From a virus, in IMG/VR virus record IMGVR_UViG_3300044639_002664, positions 1 through 27,409 of that record: a stretch of DNA of 27,409 nucleotides. One strand, given 5' to 3'. The translations under genes were made by a program, and so were the position numbers. Position 1 is the first letter of the stretch, and each line of letters begins with the position of its first letter. Positions 1-5,862 of this stretch are shown here, piece after piece. The notes beneath the pieces are model-generated. The model was not told where the DNA came from and ran no database searches. It worked only from the letters and a program-made list of their open reading frames with translations.

Positions 1-32
1 TTTTAAAACTGTTAACTCCTAAGGAGAACACA

Positions 33-164
33 ATGAACAAGATTCAATACCTTTTGTTAAGCCTGTTGCTGATCACTGTGTCAGGTTGCGGCACAATGGG
101 CGGCGCTGTGAGTGGTGCAGGCCAAGACTTGTCTCGAGCAGGCGAGTGGATTCGCTCACGATGA
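33..164 (+). CDS. Entericidin-like small lipoprotein (43 aa)
   Basis: The ATG at 33 follows a strong AAGGAG ribosome site (21-26), and the frame runs to TGA at 162-164. The 43-residue product has a lysine near the N-terminus, a leucine-rich hydrophobic core (residues 6-16) and a lipobox VSGC with Cys19. The mature part begins CGTMGGAVSGAGQDLSRAG, matching the Gly-rich segment followed by an amphipathic helix of EcnA/EcnB entericidins. It should be lipidated and membrane-anchored. Bacterial entericidins form a toxin/antidote lipoprotein pair, but only one member is visible here. The stop overlaps the next start (ATGA). Family assignment is by pattern; a role in envelope stress, lysis or superinfection exclusion is inference. 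Confidence 0.72.
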   Translation: MNKIQYLLLSLLLITVSGCGTMGGAVSGAGQDLSRAGEWIRSR

Positions 165-514
165 AAGTGCTACAGGAAACTACAGATTGGGGCAACACAG
201 ACAGCCCTAATCATGTGTACTTTTTAAACGACAGCCGCGACAAGATGTTTGCATACTTGCAACACGGATCGGTTAGAGTGAAACAGTTCACACGCCCAAT
301 CAGTTTTTACACACGCGGCCGCCAGTTTCAGGAAGTGCCAAATACCTGGGGATACGAACCGGGTCAAGCGGCAGAGCCCGAAGGCCGTTCTTGGACTGTG
401 GCCGGATCAAAAGGTGCAGAATATACTGTAACAGAACTAAATGGGCAGGTCACATGTTCATGTCCCGGGCATAAATATCGTGGAACATGTAAGCACATCA
501 AGGAAACAGCATAA
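161..514 (+). CDS. SWIM zinc-finger protein (117 aa)
   Basis: The start at ATG 161 overlaps the stop of the lipoprotein gene; a longer reading from 86 would run through that gene and is unlikely. The C-terminus carries a SWIM-type zinc motif CxC-x8-CxH (Cys99, Cys101, Cys110, His112), preceded by a short beta-rich lead (GSKGAEYTVTELNGQVTC) typical of the domain. SWIM domains bind nucleic acid or protein partners. The N-terminal ~80 residues are not recognised; their aromatic and basic residues would suit nucleic-acid contact. No catalytic motif is visible. The zinc site is seen directly, the role is unknown. Confidence 0.75.
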   Translation: MKVLQETTDWGNTDSPNHVYFLNDSRDKMFAYLQHGSVRVKQFTRPISFYTRGRQFQEVPNTWGYEPGQAAEPEGRSWTVAGSKGAEYTVTELNGQVTCSCPGHKYRGTCKHIKETA

Positions 515-720
515 TGTGGACATTACTGTTAGTCACAGCAATCAACACTGCACCGGCTCCGGTTGGAACATTCGCAACACAACAGGCCTGCCAAACCTCT
601 GCCAAAGAATGGCAAGTGCAGGGTGTCAAAGCCGGATGCGTTCAACAGCCCTCAACTGAGGATGCTATGAAACAGGCCATTGCCATGATGAATGCCTTTA
701 TAAACAGCATGCCGAAATAA
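514..720 (+). CDS. Small putative exported protein (68 aa)
   Basis: The ATG overlaps the stop of the SWIM gene (TAATG) and has an AAGGA site about nine bases upstream. The product begins with a short hydrophobic stretch (WTLLLVTAINTAPAPVG) that could be an uncleaved signal or a secretion signal with a cut after Ala. Two cysteines (26 and 42) could form a disulphide in the periplasm. The C-terminal third is a Met/Ala-rich helix. I do not recognise the family. It is the last gene before a terminator, in a unit with the lipoprotein, so an envelope role is plausible. Confidence 0.6.
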   Translation: MWTLLLVTAINTAPAPVGTFATQQACQTSAKEWQVQGVKAGCVQQPSTEDAMKQAIAMMNAFINSMPK

Positions 721-748
721 CCCTGTATAATGACAAAAGTCACCGATT

Positions 749-773
749 ACAGGGCCTAATTGGCCCTGTTTTG
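749..773 (+). terminator. Rho-independent terminator
   Basis: The inverted repeat ACAGGGCC-TAAT-TGGCCCTGT is followed by a short T-rich stretch. It lies 29 bases after the stop of the 514-720 gene and closes the first operon. Confidence 0.7.
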
Positions 774-784
774 TTGACCGCTCC

Positions 785-791
785 TTAAATA
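785..791 (+). promoter_or_regulatory. Possible late promoter element TTAAATA
   Basis: TTAAATA resembles the T4-type late element TATAAATA and lies about 45 bases before the 837 gene, with no convincing sigma70 -10 box nearby. The spacing leaves a leader of roughly 40 bases containing the direct repeat ACGGGCCTT/ACGGGCCTG. Weak on its own. Confidence 0.3.
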
Positions 792-836
792 AATGTACGG
801 GCCTTACGGGCCTGTTAACTTAAAGGAGTCTATTAT

Positions 837-1067
837 ATGGACAAGGCATTTGCATTAGCAGGAAATTTTGTTAGTAACATCACTTCAGTTGGTATCAAAC
901 TGATTGCAGTGGCAGTGGTTCTCCAAATTTTATTTGGCGCCGCAGTACCATTCTTAGGATTGGATGTGATCACTAACATTACCAAAATTGTTGCATCACT
1001 TGGTAGTCAAGGTTTAGTTGGCTTGGCAGCAGTAGCAGTACTGTATTGGAGTTTCAACAAATCTTAA
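837..1067 (+). CDS. Small membrane protein with two helices (76 aa)
   Basis: An AAAGGAG ribosome site sits nine bases before the ATG. The product has hydrophobic segments at about residues 18-40 and 56-72, joined by a loop, and ends in the polar tail NKS. It has almost no charged residues, as in holins and other small phage inner-membrane proteins. It is a single-gene unit between two terminators and probably strongly expressed. No enzyme motif is seen. A holin is possible, but a better placed membrane gene lies next to the cell-wall hydrolase at 20750, so I leave this as a membrane protein of unknown function. Confidence 0.7.
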   Translation: MDKAFALAGNFVSNITSVGIKLIAVAVVLQILFGAAVPFLGLDVITNITKIVASLGSQGLVGLAAVAVLYWSFNKS

Positions 1068-1089
1068 TAGACTCGGGTCTATCTAGTAG

Positions 1090-1117
1090 AAAGCCACTTT
1101 GCAGTGGCTTTTCTTTT
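1090..1117 (+). terminator. Rho-independent terminator
   Basis: The stem AAAGCCACT / AGTGGCTTT with loop TTGC is followed by TTCTTTT. It lies between the converging ends of the 837-1067 gene and the minus-strand gene ending at 1131. Confidence 0.85.
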
Positions 1118-1130
1118 GGCTGTTTTATGA

Positions 1131-1760
1131 TCAATATCCACCAGTTAAAGCCACTCGTTTCCAAGTGTTTGTTGCTGTACACACATAGATATAATCCGAG
1201 TCCCAACATATTTGACCAACAGTTCCTGTCGAAACAGCAGTTTTTGTTTGTGGTGAGGAACTTAAAATGCCGCCGACAGAGACATCGCCATTGACCAACA
1301 TATCACCATCAACTTCTACACCATCTTGTATTTTAACAACAGTGCTGTCATCACTGTTGATCATGTTAACTGTGAGTTCTGGGGTGGTCACTGTGGCCGC
1401 AGACAGATTACCAGTCACAGTTAAATCACCAGAATAAATTGAACCATTAGTCACATCTAAGTATTGTGCATACACAGTGCTCCAACGTCGGGTGCTACTG
1501 CCAAGGTTACGCACATTGGCCTGGTTGGGCACAATGTTCACATTGCTCTGCACCACACCTGTACCGTTGGGTGCCAGCACCAAGTTTCCATTGGTGTTGA
1601 TGGTTAAAATAGTGTTGTCGACAATTCTAACGTTGGAATCTACCGGGCCTGCTGTGTAGATTTCTGTAAAATTGTCATTGGTTTCTGTAAACGCAGTGCG
1701 TAGCGGGTCACCCGTGCCATCGTTGGCCACTGCGCCTGTGTTGATAATCTGTTGAGCCAT
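1131..1760 (-). CDS. Tail-fibre-like structural protein (209 aa)
   Basis: The minus-strand ATG at 1760 has an AAGGA site ten bases upstream and a TAAATA late element about 30 bases upstream. The N-terminus (IINTGAVANDGTGDP then RTAFTETNDNF, residues 5-31) is a motif repeated at the start of many T4-like phage tail and structural proteins. The middle is low-complexity beta-rich sequence with Asn/Gly/Thr/Val repeats (residues 40-165), typical of fibre shafts. Residues 178-209 form a small domain (GTVGQICWDSDYIYVC, then TWKRV) that recurs in the gene at 26892. It probably builds or decorates a tail fibre and may affect host recognition. Reverse orientation to nearly all neighbours is notable. 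Confidence 0.75.
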   Translation of the reverse strand: MAQQIINTGAVANDGTGDPLRTAFTETNDNFTEIYTAGPVDSNVRIVDNTILTINTNGNLVLAPNGTGVVQSNVNIVPNQANVRNLGSSTRRWSTVYAQYLDVTNGSIYSGDLTVTGNLSAATVTTPELTVNMINSDDSTVVKIQDGVEVDGDMLVNGDVSVGGILSSSPQTKTAVSTGTVGQICWDSDYIYVCTATNTWKRVALTGGY

Positions 1761-1786
1761 TTGGGATCCTTGTTAGCCGTTTTTAT

Positions 1787-1794
1787 TATTTATG
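1787..1794 (-). promoter_or_regulatory. Late promoter element CATAAATA (minus strand)
   Basis: Read on the minus strand, CATAAATA differs from the T4 late consensus TATAAATA by one base. It sits 27 bases before the tail gene start, giving a leader of about 20 bases that includes the ribosome site. A 6-bp inverted repeat (TTAGCC at 1773-1778, GGCTAA at 1794-1799) flanks it. Confidence 0.6.
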
Positions 1795-1817
1795 GCTAAA
1801 CTGCTATTCGAAACAGC

Positions 1818-1846
1818 TTGTGCATCTTGCGTTTTTGTAGTACAAT
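1818..1846 (+). promoter_or_regulatory. Sigma70 promoter for the HTH gene
   Basis: TTGTGC (1818-1823) and TACAAT (1841-1846) are separated by 17 bp. The predicted transcription start is near 1853, immediately before a perfect palindrome. Confidence 0.6.
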
Positions 1847-1854
1847 AGATACAT

Positions 1855-1869
1855 GCTGTACGGTACAGC
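1855..1869 (+). promoter_or_regulatory. 15-bp palindrome at predicted transcription start
   Basis: GCTGTAC-G-GTACAGC is a perfect 7-bp inverted repeat around one base, spanning about +3 to +17 of the predicted transcript. This is a usual operator position, and the downstream gene encodes an HTH protein, so autoregulation is a natural guess. A one-base spacer cannot form an RNA hairpin loop without opening the inner pairs, which favours a DNA-binding site. Confidence 0.5.
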
Positions 1870-1903
1870 TAATGTTTATATTACTTAAGAAAGGTAACAT
1901 TTT

Positions 1904-2173
1904 ATGCGTTTTAATACTGAAACCAAAACTTACAAACTGTTTTCTGCTCTTCACTCCGGTGAGACAGTGACTGCCAGCCAAGCTGCCAAGCGTTTTGGCA
2001 TCAAGAACATTTCTGCAGAAGTGTCACGTATCCGCTCCTCAGGTTTTCCTGTTTATACCAACACTCGTGTTGCTGGTAACGGTGTCAAGGTTACGGAATA
2101 TGCAATCGGTAAAGCATCAAGAAAACTTGTAGCATTGGGCTATAAGGCACAAGCCATGGGAATTACTTTGTAA
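1904..2173 (+). CDS. Helix-turn-helix protein (89 aa)
   Basis: The start has an AAAGG site about nine bases upstream, in a leader of about 50 bases. Residues 22-52 (VTASQAAKRFGIKNISAEVS, then RIRSSGFPVY) have the A..A...G....VS..R pattern of a winged helix-turn-helix. Residues 53-67 look like the wing strands. The Lys/Arg-rich C-terminus suggests DNA contact. It is probably a small transcriptional regulator; its target is unknown, but the palindrome in its own promoter is the first candidate. It is monocistronic, with a terminator at 2214-2240. Confidence 0.72.
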   Translation: MRFNTETKTYKLFSALHSGETVTASQAAKRFGIKNISAEVSRIRSSGFPVYTNTRVAGNGVKVTEYAIGKASRKLVALGYKAQAMGITL

Positions 2174-2183
2174 TTTTTCCTAC

Positions 2184-2207
2184 CTAAATACCCCATTCGG
2201 TGGTATT
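2184..2207 (+). promoter_or_regulatory. TAAATAC element with inverted repeat
   Basis: CTAAATA (2184-2190) overlaps an inverted repeat AATACC (2187-2192) / GGTATT (2202-2207). No + strand gene follows before 2842, because the minus-strand GIY-YIG gene occupies the interval. It may be an orphaned late promoter or a 3'-end RNA hairpin of the HTH transcript. Confidence 0.35.
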
Positions 2208-2754
2208 ACTTACAAGCCGGTGCAATGCCGGCTTTCTTTTTGGCATAATATTCTAGTGTTCTAGCTCTGAGTTTAGTCCGAGTTTCTTCTGAGACTGGCT
2301 TTCTCTTTTTGCCAAGATTTGCTTGTCGTAGTTTTTCTTTGGTTTCTTCACTAAGTGGTTTTCTTGATTGGCTTAGTTTTTCTCTAACTTCTGGTCTACG
2401 AGAAGGATTATTGTTTCCTAATATTGATGGCCTTTTGGATCCTTTAGTACTCATTGAGTATCCGCTTTTTCCTTTGTTCCATGGTGCTCTGCCCGCACAG
2501 CCTTCCCCTCCATCAGTTCTATTATGAAGTATTCCAGTGCCCAAATCCTTTCGACCATACCAACGAATTATCCTACGCTCAATAGCGAATGCTCCTAATT
2601 CAGTTAAATTGGTTTCTAATATGATAATTTTGGAAGGTTGCTCCGGAACATGAAAATGCCCAGATTTATCCCACGCCCGGTTGCTGTGGCCCTTGCCAAT
2701 GTAGTAAGGTGTGCCATCTTTGCGTAGATAGGCGTAAACGTAGTAAATATTCAT
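2206..2754 (-). CDS. GIY-YIG homing endonuclease (182 aa)
   Basis: The start is the minus-strand ATG at 2754, which has an AAGGAA site seven bases upstream; a six-codon extension would need TTG. Residues 3-20 (IYYVYAYL..., YYIGKG) are the GIY and YIG strands of the nuclease fold, followed by conserved Arg and by Glu in [11 protein letters not shown]. The C-terminal half carries NUMOD3-type DNA-binding repeats ([19 protein letters not shown], then SEETRTKL). T4-like phages carry such free-standing endonucleases (Seg type) that cut related genomes and spread themselves. No intron or split gene is visible around it, and its reverse orientation fits independent insertion. Confidence 0.9.
   Translation of the reverse strand: MNIYYVYAYLRKDGTPYYIGKGHSNRAWDKSGHFHVPEQPSKIIILETNLTELGAFAIERRIIRWYGRKDLGTGILHNRTDGGEGCAGRAPWNKGKSGYSMSTKGSKRPSILGNNNPSRRPEVREKLSQSRKPLSEETKEKLRQANLGKKRKPVSEETRTKLRARTLEYYAKKKAGIAPACK
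2214..2240 (+). terminator. Terminator for the HTH gene
   Basis: The 7-bp stem AAGCCGG / CCGGCTT with a 7-base loop is followed by TTCTTTTT. It lies inside the last codons of the opposing GIY-YIG gene, whose stop is at 2206. Confidence 0.75.
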
Positions 2755-2818
2755 GCTGTGATTCCTTTTCAATCATAGAGTAGTTGGGAATTCCCGTTCC
2801 GCGAACTACACTTATATT

Positions 2819-2826
2819 TATAAATA
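2819..2826 (+). promoter_or_regulatory. Late promoter TATAAATA
   Basis: A perfect T4 late consensus lies 15 bases before the ATG at 2842. The predicted start gives a leader of only about 10 bases, still with AAAGGA. The element lies inside the 12-bp palindrome TATTTATAAATA (2815-2826). Confidence 0.7.
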
Positions 2827-2841
2827 CTCAAAGGATTCACT

Positions 2842-3192
2842 ATGGCAACAGAAAGTGGTATTAGTATATTAAAAAAACTGTTTAAAAATTTTTTCGAACG
2901 GAGTAGTAGAGATTATTATGAAAAGATTGAAAAAGAAAAGATAAAAAAAAACAGATTTTCTAGTACATATAGCGGCAGATCAGAATGGATCAGCTACTTA
3001 AACCGCGGAAAACAAGTGGTGTTAGGCCTCGCTGCCACAGTGACATCTTTAACAGGTGTAATTGGGCAACCCGGAGTTGATGCGTTCAATGAGTGGATAG
3101 CTACATATGCTGGCGGCACTGGTCCTATAACATCAGAAGCAGTAACCGCCTTGCAAAAATGGTACGACCAATATCTTAAACCTTTAAAATAA
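2842..3192 (+). CDS. Unrecognised late protein (116 aa)
   Basis: The gene starts at ATG 2842 behind AAAGGA and a perfect late element, so it is probably expressed late and may be a virion or maturation protein. The N-terminal 45 residues are very basic and helical (KKLFKNFFERSS, YYEKIEKEKIKKNR). A Gly/Ala/Val/Thr stretch follows (about 57-80, VVLGLAATVTSLTGVIGQPG), which could be a membrane segment or a buried helix. The C-terminus is a short amphipathic helix ending YLKPLK. It is monocistronic. I do not recognise the family. The sequence is visibly more A+T-rich than the neighbouring cupin gene. Confidence 0.6.
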   Translation: MATESGISILKKLFKNFFERSSRDYYEKIEKEKIKKNRFSSTYSGRSEWISYLNRGKQVVLGLAATVTSLTGVIGQPGVDAFNEWIATYAGGTGPITSEAVTALQKWYDQYLKPLK

Positions 3193-3212
3193 TCTCCGAA
3201 CGAGTCATTCCT

Positions 3213-3239
3213 AAAACCACTTGCCCCGGGCGGTTTTTT
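3213..3239 (+). terminator. Probable terminator
   Basis: AAAACC ... GGTTTTTT forms a short stem around a GC-rich loop (contains CCCCGGG), ending in six Ts, about 20 bases after the stop at 3192. Confidence 0.5.
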
Positions 3240-3240
3240 A

Positions 3241-3269
3241 TTGACTTTTTACTTGGCTTGCAGTATAAT
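3241..3269 (+). promoter_or_regulatory. Sigma70 promoter
   Basis: TTGACT and TATAAT are separated by 17 bp. The predicted start near 3276 gives a 15-base leader with AAAGGAG before the ATG at 3291. Confidence 0.8.
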
Positions 3270-3290
3270 TGTACAGTAAAGGAGTAGCCA

Positions 3291-3743
3291 ATGTTTTTAA
3301 AACTTTTAGAGAGGTTGGGTCGTAAACGCATTGTGATGGATCGTGTTGAAAACGAACCATATCTTGAACGTTATTATCTGTTTCTTCGAGAGCGTGACCG
3401 ATTTCCGTTTAATGTATTCTTGCACAAGTTCCTTAAATCAGATCCTGATGATGTACACGATCATCCGTGGCCCTATGCTACACTGATCTTGAAAGGTGGC
3501 TACTGGGAATGGACTCCGCGATTTGATGACCAGGGCAATAAAATTACAGAACTTGTGCGCTGGTGTGGTCCTGGAAGTTTTCGCTGGGCCAGTGCCAACA
3601 CATATCACAGAGTAGAACTCGACCCTGATGTAGAGTGTTGGACCTTGTTCATGCCCGGTCCCAAACAACGTGATTGGGGATTCTTGGTTCGGAACCAATG
3701 GATACAGTGGGAAGAATATTTGAAACAAAGGAAGTCAGTATGA
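3291..3743 (+). CDS. Cupin-like phage protein (150 aa)
   Basis: The product has a cupin-type core: DDVHDHPWPYATLILKGGYW (about residues 52-71) carries a His-x-His pair, and a second strand block (GPGSFRWASANTYHRVEL, about 98-115) supplies another His. These would be metal ligands in a small beta-barrel. The substrate is unknown; small cupins of this type are frequent in T4-like phage accessory regions and act as isomerases, dioxygenases or sugar-binding proteins. The first ~40 residues are basic and helical. The gene shares an ATGA overlap with the next one. The fold is fairly sure, the reaction is not. Confidence 0.72.
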   Translation: MFLKLLERLGRKRIVMDRVENEPYLERYYLFLRERDRFPFNVFLHKFLKSDPDDVHDHPWPYATLILKGGYWEWTPRFDDQGNKITELVRWCGPGSFRWASANTYHRVELDPDVECWTLFMPGPKQRDWGFLVRNQWIQWEEYLKQRKSV

Positions 3744-4033
3744 AATGGTTAAAGAGACTAATTTGGCAGTGGAATCAAGAAGGCCGAGAACTGCTTGAGT
3801 ACAGCAATTCAAAACCAGTGTCCAGCAGACTTGCGATTCGTGGCAACGACGTTGACTCCGATGACGGTCTCAACATCACAGTACGCAAAGCCATTGGCGG
3901 CAAGATTGTGTCATTTCGTCACTATGACAACAAGCAGGATCGTACCAATTACAAACTGTATGTGGTATCTGATGAACTAGACTTTGATAAAGAACTGGGC
4001 AAGATGATCACAATGGAAAGCATGCGAATGTAA
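3740..4033 (+). CDS. Unrecognised protein (97 aa)
   Basis: The start is ATG 3740, overlapping the cupin stop with an AAAGGAAG site upstream; the longer reading from 3674 would sit inside the cupin gene. The product starts with a basic aromatic helix (MKWLKRLIWQWNQEGRELLE), which could lie on a membrane or bind RNA. It continues with mixed alpha/beta sequence containing SFRHYDNKQDR and an acidic C-terminal helix. No family recognised. It is co-transcribed with the cupin and ends inside an inverted repeat preceding the tRNA promoter. Confidence 0.65.
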   Translation: MKWLKRLIWQWNQEGRELLEYSNSKPVSSRLAIRGNDVDSDDGLNITVRKAIGGKIVSFRHYDNKQDRTNYKLYVVSDELDFDKELGKMITMESMRM

Positions 4034-4042
4034 ATACGCATG
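4021..4042 (+). promoter_or_regulatory. TAAATAC element inside an inverted repeat
   Basis: CATGCG (4021-4026) and CGCATG (4037-4042) flank AATGTAAATA. The stop codon of the preceding gene is part of TAAATA. It may be a late promoter with a dyad or a 3'-end hairpin. Confidence 0.35.
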
Positions 4043-4048
4043 TGAGAC

Positions 4049-4077
4049 TTGACAACCGGCACAATATACTATATAAT
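4049..4077 (+). promoter_or_regulatory. Full-consensus sigma70 promoter for the tRNA
   Basis: TTGACA and TATAAT with a 17-bp spacer match the consensus at every position. The predicted start is near 4084, four bases before the tRNA 5' end. Confidence 0.88.
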
Positions 4078-4087
4078 AACACATAAT

Positions 4088-4162
4088 GCGCTGATAGCTT
4101 AATGGTAAAGCAGTCGACTCATAATCGATTGAGTGTAGGTTCAATTCCTACTCGGCGCACCA
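4088..4162 (+). tRNA. tRNA with CAU anticodon (Ile2 or elongator Met)
   Basis: A complete cloverleaf can be folded by hand. The acceptor GCGCTGA pairs with TCGGCGC (one G-U), the D stem is GCTT/AAGC, the anticodon stem GTCGA/TCGAT has loop CTCATAA (anticodon CAT), and the T stem is GTAGG/CCTAC with loop TTCAATT. The discriminator is A and CCA is encoded. The paired first base (G1-C72) argues against initiator tRNA. The choice is between elongator Met and tRNA-Ile2, whose C34 is changed to lysidine by host TilS to read AUA; AUA codons are frequent in this window. The perfect promoter implies strong expression. Confidence 0.93.
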
Positions 4163-4173
4163 ATTTAAATAGT

Positions 4174-4488
4174 ATGAACGAAATCGTTAATTTTCTAATC
4201 AACTTTGCAGTGGTGTACTTTTTGGTACGCATTGTATTTAGGTTAATTGCTCGGCGACTAGAAAAACAAATTGTGCATGTTGAACACGCAGTTCAATCTG
4301 AATATGTGATTTTAGATCTAGAACACATTGACAATCAGTACTTTTGCTACGATACTCAAACTAAAGATTTTGTGTGTCAAGGCCAGGATTTGGAAGAAAT
4401 ACGCAAACGGTTCCGTGAGCGGTTTCCCGGTAAAAGTGCCGCAATTTACAATGGCGATGAGTTGGCCGTAAAAATTCTCAAAGATTAA
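4174..4488 (+). CDS. Membrane-anchored small protein (104 aa)
   Basis: The start is ATG 4174, twelve bases after the tRNA; a reading from 4102 would run through the tRNA and is rejected. No clear ribosome site is seen. The N-terminus is a single hydrophobic helix (about residues 4-26, IVNFLINFAVVYFLVRIVFR), followed by a basic stretch (RRLEKQ), so the rest should be cytoplasmic. The soluble part is a small alpha/beta domain with a helix rich in Arg/Glu (DLEEIRKRFRERFPGK). Similar TM-plus-small-domain proteins occur in T4-like phages without assigned roles. Probably co-transcribed with the tRNA. Confidence 0.65.
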   Translation: MNEIVNFLINFAVVYFLVRIVFRLIARRLEKQIVHVEHAVQSEYVILDLEHIDNQYFCYDTQTKDFVCQGQDLEEIRKRFRERFPGKSAAIYNGDELAVKILKD

Positions 4489-4520
4489 TTGAAAGAACTC
4501 AACAATGAGCAATCGTTAAT

Positions 4521-5630
4521 ATGACTAAATCATGTGACCTTAAAGGTCGCCAAAAACTTTTTTTCTTACATCTAGGAACTACTACATCATGTTGCAAGGC
4601 CTATAGTGACCCATTGACTGCATACAAGGATTTTGATCAACTTACTGCACACTGGAATAAAGAAAAAAATCAGTTAGAGCAAGGCAATCAAATACCATCT
4701 TGCAATGTGTGTTGGAAACACGAAGCACAAGGACATCAATCTTATCGGCAATTAAAAAAACTTGATAATGAAGGCGATCAGATTGAATTGTACATTGATA
4801 ACACCTGCAATCACATGTGCAGTTATTGCAGTCCAAAATTCAGTAGTGAATGGCAAAACAGCATTATCAAAGACGGATTGTTTCCAAAAGTCAGTCAGTC
4901 AACCAACCAAAATTTTGAAATCAAATCAAACACTGTGGATCATCAGTATTGGATAGATCAAATACACCAATACATCCAACAACAACCGGCCAATACAGTA
5001 GCTGTAAAATTGTTAGGTGGCGAACCATTGATGCAAATCAAACAATTGCAAAAGTTGGTAGAATTTAACAGCGATAGAATTAGACAATTACGCATCAATA
5101 CCAATCTCAATCCTCCTAACAACAAATTTCTAATATGGTTATTGGAACATGTACCATCAGATCGACTGCATTTTGACATAAGTTTGGATGCCACACCAGA
5201 GTTTAACCATGTGCCAAGAGCAGGGTTTGACCAACATAAATTTTTAGAAAACTTGGAGTTGATTCAAAAATATCAAGTGTCGTACCGATTCCTAAGTGTA
5301 GTCAGTGTGTTGAATATATTTGATTTACCCGATTTTTTCAGTTGGGCCAAACGCAAGCATCACATAATACAATGTCATGCACTTAACAATCCTGATTGCT
5401 TGGATGCTCGGTTGATTCCGGCCCAATTCAAACAACAAATTGATTCCACAGGATTACCAGATTTGGTACAAGATATTTTAAAATCTTCTGACATATTGGT
5501 TGACATAAAATTGTTTGAGCAGTATAATTACTTGACAGAATATTTTCGAAGAACACACATTGATCCTGCACAAACATCTAACCAATTGTTTGGGCAGTAT
5601 TGGAAATGGCTAACTGAAAGATTCGCATGA
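4521..5630 (+). CDS. Radical SAM enzyme with twitch-like cysteines (369 aa)
   Basis: The 4Fe-4S/SAM motif CNHMCSYC is at residues 96-103 (Cys96, Cys100, Cys103), and the SAM-contacting GGEP motif at 166-169. Upstream Cys24/Cys25 and the pair Cys61/Cys64 (CNVCWKHE), with the GHQSYRQLKKLD linker, match the twitch-like N-terminal region of a radical SAM group found in aquatic phages. These use a 5'-deoxyadenosyl radical to modify a substrate, often a peptide; the substrate here is unknown. The N-terminus has no clear ribosome site. A larger paralogue lies at 23583-25118. A+T-rich compared with its neighbours. Confidence 0.85.
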   Translation: MTKSCDLKGRQKLFFLHLGTTTSCCKAYSDPLTAYKDFDQLTAHWNKEKNQLEQGNQIPSCNVCWKHEAQGHQSYRQLKKLDNEGDQIELYIDNTCNHMCSYCSPKFSSEWQNSIIKDGLFPKVSQSTNQNFEIKSNTVDHQYWIDQIHQYIQQQPANTVAVKLLGGEPLMQIKQLQKLVEFNSDRIRQLRINTNLNPPNNKFLIWLLEHVPSDRLHFDISLDATPEFNHVPRAGFDQHKFLENLELIQKYQVSYRFLSVVSVLNIFDLPDFFSWAKRKHHIIQCHALNNPDCLDARLIPAQFKQQIDSTGLPDLVQDILKSSDILVDIKLFEQYNYLTEYFRRTHIDPAQTSNQLFGQYWKWLTERFA

Positions 5631-5655
5631 TCAACTATGAGGAGTCGGCAGACAG

Positions 5656-5862
5656 ATGGCAACAGATCACAGTAGATATTTAAAGTGGATTCGATACAGT
5701 GGTGCCAGTGTTATTTTTACACTGAACCCTGTACACTGGCGTTGGGCGCCGACTGCACGGCACGAACAGAATGTAGAATGGCCCGGCCCCAACGAACACA
5801 CCTACATGGTGTCCTGGTTATTTTTAACTGTCCGAATTTGGATAGACAACGGAGATTGGTAA
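5656..5862 (+). CDS. Conserved-type small phage protein (68 aa)
   Basis: A GAGGAG site lies about 13 bases upstream of ATG 5656. The product is rich in Trp and Tyr (SRYLKWIRYSGASVIFTLNP, then VHWRWAPTARHEQNVEWPGP, then SWLFLTVRIWIDNGDW), a pattern I recognise from small proteins encoded in many aquatic T4-like phages, always without a known role. The strands suggest a compact beta protein. The stop overlaps the next start (TAATG). Confidence 0.68.
   Translation: MATDHSRYLKWIRYSGASVIFTLNPVHWRWAPTARHEQNVEWPGPNEHTYMVSWLFLTVRIWIDNGDW

Noticed and set aside
1-32. Palindrome CTCCT-A-AGGAG at 16-26
   Set aside because: The right half is simply the ribosome site of the lipoprotein gene, and a one-base loop cannot sequester it as RNA.
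86-160. N-terminal extension of the SWIM gene from ATG 86
   Set aside because: It runs through the lipoprotein gene in another frame; ATG 161 overlaps that gene's stop, and the region 33-164 is fully explained by the lipoprotein.
4102-4173. Start of the 4174 gene inside the tRNA
   Set aside because: The codons before 4174 are tRNA sequence, and the protein has a natural start at ATG 4174.
5627-5683. 18-codon ORF at the end of the radical SAM gene
   Set aside because: It overlaps the next gene start and has no similarity to known peptides; the GGAG inside it serves ATG 5656.
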